Shown: positions 11,770 to 22,700 of the stretch, piece by piece | How positions within the stretch are numbered: the stretch's first letter is position 1 | How the letters are laid out: every line of letters starts with the position of its first letter | Assembly (NCBI GenBank): GCA_959347315.1 | Contig: OY365810.1 | Location: forward strand, 21,109,835 to 21,173,834 | DNA length: 64,000 nt | Reading direction: 5' to 3' | Source of the DNA: Bimastos eiseni | Lineage: Eukaryota; Annelida; Clitellata; Crassiclitellata; Lumbricidae | The notes under the pieces: generated by a model | What the model was told of the DNA's origin: nothing | What the model saw: only the letters and a program-made list of their open reading frames with translations | Databases searched by the model: none | Translations under genes and position numbers: made by a program

Positions 11770-11842
11770 CGCTTCTGAGTAGGTTTATGAAGGGGCGCTA
11801 TATAAATGCTCAGAATGAATGAATGAATGAATGAATGAATGA
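11770..11842 (+). mobile_element. LINE/SINE 3' tail with (GAAT)n end
   Basis: About 45 bases (TTCTGAGTAGG..., GGGCGCTATATAAATG) are shared with 15728-15785 and end here in (GAATGAAT)n. A short shared segment followed by a tandem tail is typical of the 3' end of a non-LTR retroelement. Confidence 0.6.
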
Positions 11843-11925
11843 CTGAACAAGTGGAGTGGTAAATATACTCGTAAGTATGTAGCCGTTATTAGGATCTGGC
11901 AAGCGCAATGGCACACTCTATTATT

Positions 11926-12679
11926 GGGTGTAGGACATAACTCCCCACAGACAAAAACCCCATTGTCAAAAACCCCCTCTGACATAATCCCCCCTCTCCC
12001 ATGTTTTAGGCAGGACATTAACCCCCGGACAAAGCCCCCCTTTTGCCCTAACTAGCTTCTGCAATTAGAACCCATATCATAATAACTGACACTAAAGTCT
12101 GCACAACATTACAAGTGACACTCAGTACGACTATTAGTCTAACTCAGAGGTGTCCAGATAGGGAGTGGGGGGTATTTTTTTGAGTCTTTGGGGGGATATT
12201 TTGACTACCTGACACTTGGAATCAGGGTGTTTGCCTCCATCAGTTAGAGAGGGATTGACGCCCCTGGTCTAACTTATATAAGAAATCGTGTAACAGATAA
12301 CACACATACGCTCTGCATAGACTCACCTGACGCGTCTGAAAAAGCCGTGTCACAGATAGCCTATGAATTACGCACAGTGGTGCCTTCAGTGTACATAGAC
12401 CTATCATACATTAACAAGAAAAAGACCAAGGAACTAATTAACTGTTTGCTATTTAACTATTGGACGACGATAACTGACTCACTTAAACTGAGTGACCGCA
12501 TCAGACTTTGAAATGACACATATGACACATGCTTTACTTCAAACACGTTTCTAAATAATGAAAGTAATAATAAGTAACAAAATTTTATTCTTAGGGGAGG
12601 GGTTGTCCTACTTAGGGGAGGTTGTCAGAGGGGTTTATGTCTGAGGGATTTTTGTCAGAGGGGTTTCTGTCCGCGACCC
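11926..12679. mobile_element. Foldback element A, copy A1 (754 bp), non-autonomous
   Basis: The left end reads GGGTGTA-GGACATAAC and then 15-bp units of the form GACAAAAACCCC plus CTCT. The right end read on the other strand is GGGTCGC-GGACAGAAAC with the same tandem units. The flanks are CTATTATT (11918-11925) and GTATTATT (12680-12687), a 7/8 match consistent with an 8-bp target duplication. The unique core (about 12050-12580) has no ORF. A second, inverted copy is at 62885-63681 and is readily aligned along the whole core. Confidence 0.85.
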
Positions 12680-13101
12680 GTATTATTGGTCTACGCTAAT
12701 GCTATTATGTATCGGATCTATAGCTTATACAAGCGTAGGCCCACACTCGTATGTGTTTTTATGGCTGCATTAAGTTAAAGGTGTGCAAATTAAACACAAG
12801 TATTTCAGAATAAATAAATGAAATGACGTAGAGCCTATAATGGATTTTAAATAGAAAAACAGTTCGTGTAAATGCTTGAAAATCTGTTTTGGTCATCTAA
12901 GGGGAAACTGTTCTCTGTGCTGAGGCGTACATGTAGCCAGAGGGTGGGGGGAGGACTGATGTCCCCGGGCGCCAAGTTAGAAGGGGCGCCAGTTCTGTAG
13001 CTTCTTCTCTGGCCCAAAACACCCTCGCTTCTGTCCCTGTGTCTCACCTGGCTATTATCGGCAATTTTTTTGAATCGCTCTAAATATAATTTTTTTTCTA
13101 G

Positions 13102-13211
13102 GTCTGGACGGACTTTAAACTGCGATGGGATCCGAGCAAATATGGCGACATCAAAGTTATTCGACTTCCATACGACGCAATTTGGAAACCAGATATTCTA
13201 CTCTACAATAA
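13102..13211 (+). CDS. Nicotinic acetylcholine receptor subunit, 110-bp exon (loops D and A)
   Basis: The exon starts after TTTTTTTCTAG and ends before GTAAAG. It encodes [19 protein letters not shown] and then [14 protein letters not shown], that is loop D (Trp in WTD) and loop A (W-x-PDI-LYN) of the ligand-binding domain. 110 bp is the classic length of this exon in the family. It ends in phase 2 (AA), and the next exon supplies T-GCT-GAC to complete N-A-D of the conserved LYNNAD motif, so the splice join is supported by the protein motif itself. Confidence 0.9.
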
Positions 13212-13679
13212 GTAAAGACCAAAGACTTTGTTTCTGTGACCTCAGCTTTCGTTCAGCCTAAGCGTTGGTTGTAGGATATAAGACTGAGAGTTTCTAGGTA
13301 GCATACTGCATCCACATCAGCGCTTTCAACAAGAGTCGCTGTGTAGAAACGGACTGAAATTACTAACAATGCTAATTAGACCTATTTGTGAACCTAAGTC
13401 TAGATTAGCATTGATTATATTAGGCCAATGATTACAGTAGATACTCAGAGCCCTACTGGCCTACTTAGCATTGTAAGTTAACTATCATATAGTATACAGT
13501 GATCATTGACTAAATGGTTATAATTTATACTTGTAGTATTGTTCTTAAACTGTCATTGGACCTGTTACTATCAAACACCTGTCCTTAAGAACAACGATTA
13601 ATATTTTATGACTTGCCATTTCTTCGAATATAGTCCACCATGTAACAATGTCTGCTTGCCCGTAATGTGATATATGATG

Positions 13680-14300
13680 TAATATGTAATGGAGCACTTA
13701 TATAGCGCCACTCAAATCAGAGGCGCTCACGACTGAACACAAAGCAAAACAAAGCTAAATAGAGAAAAGGAAAGTCTTCAAGCGTTTCCGAAAGGCAACA
13801 GGGGAGAGAGAGCAGCTCCATCCGAAGAGGGATGGGAGGCTGGACCAACTGGTGGGACCCATTTAGGCGAAGCTGTGTATTTGGCCGTGGCACAGCGCAT
13901 GCGGGGAACCACCAGAAGTCTGCGGACTGCGGAACGAAGGGAAACCCGGTGCGGAATAGAGCAGACCCTAGTGCAGAGAACCAAAAAGTAGGCGGGGCAG
14001 ACCTAAGGTGACAGTTACGCATCAATACTAGGGTTTTGAAATGAATGCGTTGAGGTGCTGGGAGTCAGTGAAGGGATTCATGAATGAAGGAAGAGATGTG
14101 ACCAAATTTTGGAATTCCGCCAATTAGTCGGGCAGCCAATTTGAGGATGGACTGCAGCTTAGAGATGCTGTGAGAGAAGTGTCCAATGAAGGCAGTGTTG
14201 CCAAAGTCGACCCTAGAACAGACCGGAGCGTGCACAAGCGTGCACACAGCATGTAATGAGAGCGATTCTGAGAGCCTGCTTCTGTCGTTCCTAAGGACGC
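13680..14300 (-). mobile_element. L2/CR1-like LINE 3' fragment, decayed
   Basis: On the minus strand 14065-14247 encodes VDFGNTAFIGHFSHSISKLQ, then KLAARLIGGIPKFGHISSF, matching the conserved C-terminus of L2/CR1-type reverse transcriptases (the 'LDYCN...KLQ-VQN-AARLI...HI-PVL-LHWLP' region). Coding similarity fades downstream, and the copy ends near an AGCGCC-rich 3' region at about 13690. It lies antisense inside the short receptor intron 13212-14454. Confidence 0.7.
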
Positions 14301-14454
14301 AAGCTATCTGTAATCTAACTCACTCTGCTAGTTCTAGGCATCTCGTTAAAGATAAACAATAATTGTATGGATGCATTTCAATTTCAAATCTTATTCTTAG
14401 CCTATTCATCAAGAATATACGAATATAATGACTCATGTGACGCATGCTTTGCAG

Positions 14455-14993
14455 TGCTGACGTGTCTTCGTATAAGTCATCAATCAGCACTAACGTCATC
14501 GTGACGTCAGATGGCAACGTCACGTGGCTGTCAATGGTTATCTTTCGAAGTTCATGCGCTGTCGACGTCAAGTACTTTCCGTTTGATGAACAGAACTGTA
14601 CGATGCTGTTCTCATCGTGGACCTATGATGGATTCCAGCTGAACCTCATCAAGGTCGGCGACAATGGAGACCTGTCCAACTACATCCCAAACAGTGAATG
14701 GACGCTCATGAGGCTACACGCTGTCCGCAAGGTCAAATACTATTCGTGCTGCGCCGAACCGTATCCGGATGTGACGTATACGATCCAAATGAAGCGCAAG
14801 CCGCTGTTCTACGTCTTCAACATGATCCTTCCGTGTCTACTGATAACCCTTGTCGCCCTGCTAGGCTTTTACATCCCGAGTGATTCGGGGGAGAAGGTGA
14901 CGATGGGAATCACGACCCTGCTTTCCATGACCGTCTTTCTAATGCTTGTCGCCGAGAATATGCCACCCACATCAGACGTCCTACCTCTTGTCG
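14455..14993 (+). CDS. Nicotinic acetylcholine receptor alpha-type subunit, main exon (Cys-loop to TM3 start)
   Basis: This exon carries most of a cation-selective acetylcholine-gated channel subunit of the plasma membrane. In order it shows the Cys-loop CAVDVKYFPFDEQNC with exactly 13 residues between the cysteines, loop B SSWTYDG, loop C KYYSCCAEPYPDVTY with the vicinal Cys pair that marks an alpha (principal, agonist-binding) subunit, TM1 FYVFNMILPCLLITLVALLG, and TM2 with GEK at the inner mouth (Glu at -1', cation selectivity) and GITTLLSMTVFLMLVAE. It starts after ATGCTTTGCAG and ends PLV-G before GTTGGT (a slightly unusual donor), phase 1. The next exon completes G-LYYG. The whole set of five exons gives 487 residues with no frame break, so the gene looks functional. 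Assignment to a vertebrate subtype is not possible; it looks like an invertebrate alpha. Confidence 0.93.
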
Positions 14994-15177
14994 GTTGGTC
15001 AGATTCGAGCTTCTTCTATTTGTATAGGCCTACCAATTAATATCTACATGCAACTCAAAAAGTCAACAGCGCACGCTCTGAATTTGCTCTGATTGTGATA
15101 TTGCAAGCGAAACATTTTAAACCGCCCTTTTTAGTCATGCAAAAGTTTCTGGTCTGCTTCAAACAGTGATGGCTCCA

Positions 15178-15612
15178 TCACGCGGACGCAACGGATGCAT
15201 TGGCGTCAATCCCATTATTTGGCAAAACAATCCTTTTAATGAGAGTTTGACGGCGCCGTAACAAAAGCCGCAAGACAAAATGCGCGCTGAGAAAAGCCGA
15301 TAAATGGTGCATGACATGTAATACAACGGCATAGGAAAATAAATGTGCACTTTGTGAAACAAGCATAAAATTTTGCACAGACGTAGTACGTTGTATTGTT
15401 ATGAGATTTGGATGTTGGGCCACGCGAAAAAAAAAATTTTTAACTTTTGGAAAATAAAAAAAATTTTTTAAATATTTTTTTATTAAAGTGACAATTTAAA
15501 AAAATCAAAGTTACGCCCTTTAAAAATGTAAATGTTAAACATTCAAACCGAGAATCAATTAAAAATCATGGTCACAGACTTTGATATTGTTTATTTTTGC
15601 CACAAAATGCAA
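15178..15612 (-). repeat. AT-rich dispersed repeat, inverted copy 1
   Basis: Its reverse complement aligns with 23826-24170 over most of its length, sharing a CAAAAATAAACAAT start, a TTTTTAATT...CTCGGTTT block, A/T homopolymer runs and a CAAAGTGCACA segment. A third copy in the opposite orientation begins at 16090, forming an inverted pair. Confidence 0.75.
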
Positions 15613-15727
15613 TGTAGCAGATTTGGAGCTACTCAGCTTACTGTGCATCGGTTTGCTAACTAGTGTATTTTATTTGTATGATATCATTGAAATGACATTT
15701 AAATTAACATCACTTGGGTCAGCTCAG

Positions 15728-15785
15728 ATAGCGATTCTGAGTAGGTATCTTGAAGGGCGCTATATAAATGTTCTATTACATTACA
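15728..15785 (+). mobile_element. LINE/SINE 3' tail with (ATTAC)n end
   Basis: Same segment as at 11770-11842 (ATTCTGAGTAGG..., GGGCGCTATATAAATG), here ending in a short TATTACATTACAT tail. Confidence 0.6.
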
Positions 15786-16084
15786 TATCAAGCGGGGTCT
15801 TGGGGACAGATCCTTTAGATGATGTTCAGAGTCGCATTTTATAGTCTACGATATTGGACAAAGCCTAAAGATAACACATGCGAGCCTAAATGAACCACCC
15901 CTTTCAGAAGCATACACGACCTGACTATATTTGGTGTTTACAAGTGGAAGTAGGATCATGTAAAAGGGTGTTCTTGAAGGAAACTCTCGCTTCCATGAGC
16001 TCTTTTGTTTTTCTGTGAAGGGGGACTTCAGAGAAAGCAGAGATAAGTAGGTCTTAAATCAAAACATACCTTCAATTTCAACTT

Positions 16085-16320
16085 TAACATTGATTCTAAG
16101 AAACATTGTTATTAACAACTACTTTTAAGGGCAAAAATAAACAATTTCAAAGTGTGTGTGTGACCAAGATTTTTAATTGATCCTCGGTTTTAATGTTTAA
16201 CATTTACATGTTTAAAGGGTGTGACTTTGATTTTTTTAAATTTTCACTTTAATAAAAAAATATTTACCAAATTTATTTTACTTTAATAAAGAAATATTAA
16301 AAAAAACCTTTTAAACCTAA
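16085..16320 (+). repeat. AT-rich dispersed repeat, copy 2
   Basis: Direct copy of 23826-24010 and inverted copy of 15430-15612 (GTTATTA-CAACTACTTTTA, then GCAAAAATAAACAATTTCAA). With copy 1 it makes an inverted pair spaced by about 470 bases. Confidence 0.75.
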
Positions 16321-16414
16321 ATTCTTTCTTGAAAAGCTAGTCGGTGGAGGGATTTCTCGTGTTTGCGACATTTAGTTTTCCCAGCCTTGCCAACGAAGTA
16401 ATAAAAAACGATAT

Positions 16415-17577
16415 TTACAAGAAGGATAAATCTTCTGCGGCCGAACCTTCGGCCGAAAAATGAACGAAAATTGTAAACGAAACTTAGCACGTCGTGAGGG
16501 TCGTTTAGGGTCAGTGTTAGGGTTATTATCGCTTTTAGACACATATACGAAGAACTGTCGGTGCGTTTTTATGCCGAACTCTCGGCCGTAGAAGCTCCAC
16601 GTTTACAAGAAACGTAATTCTTGATCAACATTTTATATGAACATTGAGATAGGCCTCTGCAGCCCTAATAAATTTTCTGATATTTCGCATTGATGTTTTT
16701 ACTAAGCTACGCTGTTATTTTGCCTAATACGCATACATTAGGGTTTAGGCCTATACATTGAGCTACGGTTAATATGCGTCTGTTTGAATAGACATCTTAA
16801 AACATAAACTACATGTGGACCTACATACCAAAAGGAACACTCCTAGAGGTGAGATATTAGAGAAATGTGTTCATTGGCACCCTAATGTTTTAGATTATTT
16901 TATAGCGCTTAGACGTCAGTTAGTTTATATATTTTATTTTATTATTTTGTTGCCAAACAATTCATGTTAAGAACTTTACGGAATAATTATTTTTATAATT
17001 AATATTAACGTTATTATGTCCCAAAAAACGTATATCACGCTAATAAAAGAAGTTTTCAATAGACATTATCATATAACAAGGCCATCTCCGTTTCGGACTT
17101 TCTGTTTGTTGATGACGTCATCGTCATTGTATGTCTCGCTTAGTGGGTCTTGGTTTGATCTGCCGTTCGCCAATTCGATTCTTTCCTCGTATTTTCCATA
17201 TTTGTCTTATTGCTTTGCGTTGATTTGGGGCGAGTCATATGCCACGGATTCCGTCGTCTTCTCCAGAGACTCTTCGTCGACACGTCAACGCCCGATTCGA
17301 TCCGTTCGTCTCGTCGACTTCGACCGATTGAAGATGGCTGCTGCAGTGTGTTTCTTGCTAACGATAACGCTAAGTGACGAAAATGTTTGTTAATGAAAAT
17401 CAAATGATTTCGCTAACGATGACTTAAGTTATAACTAAAAATATCATTAGCTATAACTACTACCAGGATAACATGACGAAAATGATACAAACGAAATAAA
17501 AGTGCCATTTTCGTTGATGAAAATAAAAATGCGTGGAACTTCTGCGGCCCAAGAGTTTGGCATAAAAACACCGAGAG

Positions 17578-17622
<45 letters not shown>

Positions 17623-17790
17623 TAAAAGCTGCACTAACCTAAGAATGAGACTAACCCTAACCCTAACCCTGACCTTAAGCGAGTCAAACGACCCTCACGA
17701 CGCGGTAAATTTTGTGTGGGTTCGGCCGAAGGAGTAGAATTTTCGTGTATTTTTGGGCCGAAGGTTCGGCCGCAGAAGATTTATCCAGCA
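16415..17790. repeat. Inverted repeat pair (about 200-bp arms) with telomere-like motif
   Basis: The left arm 16415-16610 reads GATAAATCTTCTGCGGCCGA, then ACCTTCGGCC, and further in GGGTCAGTGTTAGGGTTATT. The right arm 17525-17790 is its reverse complement with an (AT)n insertion (17578-17620) and CTAACCCTAACCCTAACCC (about 17652). The arms enclose about 900 bases with no recognisable gene. This could be a foldback-type element or two copies of one repeat; no target duplication was identified. Confidence 0.6.
17578..17620. repeat. (TA)n microsatellite
   Basis: A pure TA run of about 40 bases inside the right arm of the inverted repeat. Confidence 0.9.
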
Positions 17791-18812
17791 AAAATTAAAG
17801 TAGGTGTACCATTTTAAAAAACATGACAGCGTGTGGAAATGCATTACAAGAACAACTCATGGCTTATATCTCGAATTATGGATATGCATATTAACCTCGT
17901 ATGCCTAGTTATGCCGCATTTTATTAAGCTTGGTTACTTTGCTATAAAACTAGTTTATGGCATTTTAGTACGAGCCAACACAGCTGCTGCGTTTATAGGA
18001 AACTTCGCTTAAGATATGTAAGTTTGTCGCGTTTTTGTATAGGCCTAGCTGCCGCACATGATTTCGACCTTGCTCATTATCAGAGTTTGATTGGGTGAGG
18101 CTCCGATCCATCACCCCTGTCCGGCGCTCGCCCTTATCAACCCCGAATCCCACGCCATTTAGGGTCACCGGTAAAAGACCGTAGGCTACTACCAGTCAGA
18201 ACTTCTCGATTGTGCGTCCTCTGACTCTGCTACTCAAAGCCAGCATAACGGATGAGGGCGACGCTGCATGATGATCTTTATTGTCACACAGCGTCGCTAA
18301 ACTGAAACTACATCTAAAGGGCCTACTACTGCTACCGAAGATTTAACTTTCCGAAATAAGTCGGTATCGGGAAGTGAACTTCGGTCCGTATTATCCCTTT
18401 CTCAGAAAAGCATAAGACGCAGCTTACGCTCTTACCAATGTAGGCCTAGCTAACTGGGCATGTAGGCTACATAGCAGTATTTTAACTAATGGTAACTAGA
18501 ATTAAACCCAGTTATTACAGCCTAATGATTCACCCGATCATTGCGCAGAAATCCTAGCGCCTAGCTCAGATTCCAGATTCAGTAAATACTGGGCCATCTC
18601 TTTCCAGGACATAACAGTGTTTGCGATTGGTTGCCAACAAGTTGGCGGTTAAAGGCCAGCTAGAAAAGTACCATTAGTGACAGCTATCTGATTGTTGCAG
18701 CCGATATGATAGGCGCTTAATGATGATGACTATGTAAGTGATCTAAAATGACTTCCAATGTCGACTCACATAGCCCCTGTTGGATGATTTCGTCTGTGAA
18801 GAGGCGCTAGTT

Positions 18813-19163
18813 CTTACCAGTGAAGGGGCGATGGATCAATGGTAAGAACTATCGCCTCTGAGAAGAGGTGATGGATCCACCTGTGAAGGGGCAATGGATC
18901 CTGTCTGTGAAGAGACAATGGATCTTGCCTGTGAAGAGACCTTGAATACCGCATGTGAAGAGGCCCTGAATCTCGCCTGTGAAAGGGCTCTTGATCCCGC
19001 CTGTGTGGAGAAAATGGATCTCGCTTGTGAAGAGGCACTGGATCCCGCCTGTGAGGAGGCAATGGATTTCGCTTGTAAAGAGGCAATGGATCCCGCCTGT
19101 GGAGAGGCAATGGATCTTGCCTTTGAAGAGGCAATGGATTCCGCCTGTGAACAGGCAATGGAT
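18813..19163. repeat. 24-bp minisatellite, left block
   Basis: The unit is GATCCCGCCTGTGAAGAGGC plus GATG (24 bp). It is more diverged than the right block. The last unit is cut by the insertion of foldback element B; the 8 bases before the insertion (19156-19163, CAATGGAT) are repeated after it. Confidence 0.92.
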
Positions 19164-19786
19164 GGTGACCGGACAATTCGGCGACGGACAATTCGGCGCC
19201 GGATGAGTTAGTAAGTGTATTGGGACCAGATATCGGTATGTAGTAACTGGCATTTTGAAAATATTCAGAATAGGAACAAAATAATATTCCCCATATTATC
19301 GAACACATGTCTGGCTATTATAGAGTCATAGTCAACACAGGGACCGTGTCACCTTCTAACAAGAGTAGTCCTCCACTGTTGAGAAAACCAAAGAATATTA
19401 GAAATTACATCGATTTCGGTTTCTAGTATTTAGTAACGGGAGTAGAAGTTGATAAATCCATGCCTTAATATAACTGTACACTTTGATCGAAATTTCTCAA
19501 AGTCATTATTTTAGGGCTGTTGTCTTTAGCAGTCTGTATAATAACCAGACATGTGCTCGATAACATGGAGAATACTATTTTGTTCCCATTCTGAATACTT
19601 TCAAAATGCCAGTCACTACATTCCAATATCTGGGCCAAATACACTTACTAACTCATCTGGTGCCGAATTGTCCGCGCACCAAATTGTCCGACCGCGAATT
19701 GCCCAGCGCCGAATTGTCCCTGTGCCGAAGTGTCTGCGCTGAACTGTCCGACGCCGAATTGTCCGGAGCCGAATTTTTGGGAAAAC
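19164..19786. mobile_element. Foldback element B (623 bp), inserted in the minisatellite
   Basis: The left end is GGTGACC-GGACAATTCGGCG followed by another 15-bp unit. The right end on the opposite strand is GTTTTCC, then degenerate and intact copies of the same 15-bp unit (GGACAATTCGGCGCC). Inside the tandem units the arms continue as about 110 bp of single-copy inverted repeat (19200-19310 against 19550-19665; both sides translate to ISGPNTLTNSSGAELS). The flanking 8-mers are CAATGGAT (19156-19163) and CAATGCAT (19787-19794), 7/8 identical. Deleting the element and one flank restores a normal minisatellite unit, so this is a real insertion. There is no transposase ORF. Confidence 0.88.
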
Positions 19787-22700
19787 CAATGCATCCCGCC
19801 TGTGAAGAGGTAATGGATCCCACCTGTGAATAGGTTCTGGATTCCGCCTGTGAAGAGGCGATGGGTCTCACCTGTGAAGAGGAACTGGGTTCCGCCAGTG
19901 AAGATGCACAGAATCCCGCCTGTGAAGAGGCGATGGATCCCGCCTGTGAAGTGGCTCCGGATCCGGCCTGTGAAGAGACAGTGGATCCCGCCTGTGAAGT
20001 GGCTCCGGATCCGGCCTGTGAAGAGACAGTGGATCCCGCCTGTGAAGTGGCTCCGGATCCGGCCTGTGAAGAGGCAATGGATCCCGATTTTGAAGAGGCG
20101 TTAGATTTCGCCTGTGAAGAGGCAGTGGATCCCACCTGTGACGAGGCGATGGATCCCGCCTGTGAGTGGGCAATGTACCTTGCCTGCAAAGAGGATCTGA
20201 ATCTCGCCTGAGAAGAGGCAATTGATCCCGCCTGTGAAAAGGCAATGTATCCCGCCTGTGACGAGGCACTGGATCCCGCGTCTGAAGAGACGATTGATCT
20301 CACATTGAGGAGACGGTTGACACCGCCTGTGAACAGGCGATGGATCCCGCCTGTGAAAAGATTCTCGATCTGTCCTGTGAAGAGACGATGGATCCCGCCA
20401 ATGAAGAATCAATGGATCCTGCCTGCGAAGAGGATCTGAATCTCGCTTGAGAAGAGGTAATTGATCCCGCCTGTGAAAAGGCAATGTATCCCGCCTGTGA
20501 AAAGGTGATGCATCCCGCCTGTGAAGAGGCGATAGATCGCGCCTGTGAAATAGCTCTGAATCACGACTGTGAAGAGGCAGTGGATCCCGCCAATGAAGAG
20601 GTTCTGTATCCCGCACAGGCCCGCCTGTGAAGAGGCTCAGGATCTCGAACAGGTCCGCCACTGAAGAGCCACTGGTTCCCGTTGTTAAGAGGCCATGGAT
20701 TTCACCTGTGAAGAGGAACTGGGTTCCGCCTCTAAAGAGGCGTTGGATCTTGCCTGTGAAGAGGCGATTGATCCCACCTATCAAGAGGCGTTGAATCTCG
20801 CCCGTGGAGAAGTGATGGATCCCCCCTGTGAAGAGCAAATCGATCCCGCCTGTGAAAGGGCTATGAATCCCGCCTGTGAAGAGGCACTGAATCCCGCCTG
20901 TAAAGAGGCAATGGATCCCGCATGTGAAGTGGCGATGGTTCCTGCCTATAAAGACGCCCTGTATTGCGCTCTAGATCTCGAACAGGCCCGCCCATGAAGA
21001 GGCACTGGTTCCCGTTGTGAAGAGGAAATTGATCCCGCCCTTTGGAGAAGCAATTTATCCCGCCTGTGAAGAGGCGCTGGATCCCGCCTGTGAAAAGGCA
21101 ACGGATCCCGCCTGTGAAGAGGCGTTAGATCTCGCCTGTGAAGAACCAGTTGATCCCGCCTGTGACGAGGCGGTGAAGCCCGCCTTTGAGAGGGCAAAGG
21201 ATCTTGCCTGCGAAGAGGATCTGAATCTCGCCTGAGAAAAGGCAATTGATCCAGTCTGCGATGGATCTTGTGTGTGAAGAGGCAATCGATCTCGTCTGAA
21301 GAGGCGATGGATCTCGCCTGTGAAGTGTCATTTGATCCCGCCAGTGAATAGGCTCTGGATCCCGCCTGTGAAAATGCAATGTATCCCGCCTGTGAAGAGG
21401 CGATGGATCCCGCCTGTTAAGAGGCGATTTATCCCGCCTGTGAAGAGGCTCTGGATCTTGCCTGTGATGAGGCGATCGATCTCGTGTGAAGAGGCGATGG
21501 ATCTCGCCTGTGAAGTGTAACTGGATCCCGCCTGTGAAGAGGCTCTGGGTCCCGCCTGCGAAGAGGATCTGAATCTCGCCTAGAAGAGGCAATTGATCAC
21601 GCCTGTGAAAAGGCAATGTATCCGGCCTGTGCAAAGGCGATGGATCCCACCTGTGAAGAGGCACTGTTTTCCGCCTGTTAAGAGGCGATGGATCTTGCCT
21701 GTCAAGTGTCACTGGATCCCGCCTGTGAAGAGGTTCTGGATCCCGCCTGTGAAGAGGCGATGGATCCCACCTGTGAAGTGGCTCCAGATCCTTCCTGTGA
21801 AGAGGCATTGGATCGCATCTCTGAAGACGTTCTGGATCCCGCCTGTGAAGAGGCGATGGATCCCGCCTGTGAAAGGCTCTGGATCCCGCCTGTGACGAGG
21901 CGACGGATCCCGCCTGTGACGAGGCGTCGGATCTCGCCTGTGAAGAGGCGATGGATCCCGCCTGTGAAGAGGCGATCGATCTCGTCTGTGAATAGGTGAT
22001 CGATCTCGCCTGTGAAGTGTCATTTGATCCCGCCAGTGAATAGGCTCTGGATCCCGCCTGTGAGAATGCAATGTATCCCGCCTGTGAAGAGGCGATTTAT
22101 CCCGCCTGTGAAGAGGCTCTGGATCTTGCCTGTGATGAGGCGATCGATCTCGTGTGAAGAGGCGATGGATCTCGCCTGTGAAGTGTCACTGGATCCCGCC
22201 TGTGAAGAGGCTCTGGGTCCCGCCTGCGAAGAGGATCTGAATCTCGCCTAGAAGAGGCAATTGATCACGCCTGTGAAAAGGCAATGTATCCGGCCTGTGC
22301 AAAGGCGATGGATCCCACCTGTGAAGAGGCACTGTTTTCCGCCTGTTAAGAGGCGATGGATCTTGCCTGTCAAGTGTCACTGGTTCCCGCCTGTGAAGAG
22401 GTTCTGGATCCCACCTGTGAAGTGGCTCCAGATCCTTCCTGTGAAGAGGCATTGGATCGCATCTCTGAAGATGCTCTGGATCCCGCACAGGCCCGCCTGT
22501 GAGACGCAATGGTTCCCGCGTGTGAAGAGGCGTTTGATCTCACCTGTGAACAGGCGATCGATCTCGTCTGTGAAGAGGCGGTGGATCTCGCCTGTGAAGT
22601 GGCTCTGGATCGCGCCTGTGAAGAGGGTATCGATCTCGCCTGTGAAGAGGCGATGGATCCCACCTGTGAAGTGGCTCCAGATCCATCCTGTGAAGAGGCG

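Larger units (their letters stand above)
7063..13101 (+). other. Receptor intron containing several transposons
   Basis: GT at 7063-7064 and TTTTTTTCTAG at 13091-13101 define this intron of about 6 kb. It holds a minus-strand LINE (7990-10145), a CA/CAT-rich simple repeat (10368-10515), a LINE/SINE tail (11770-11842) and foldback element A1 (11926-12679). 7200-7990 and 10560-11760 show no recognisable genes; the short minus-strand open frames there have no family I know. Confidence 0.75.
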
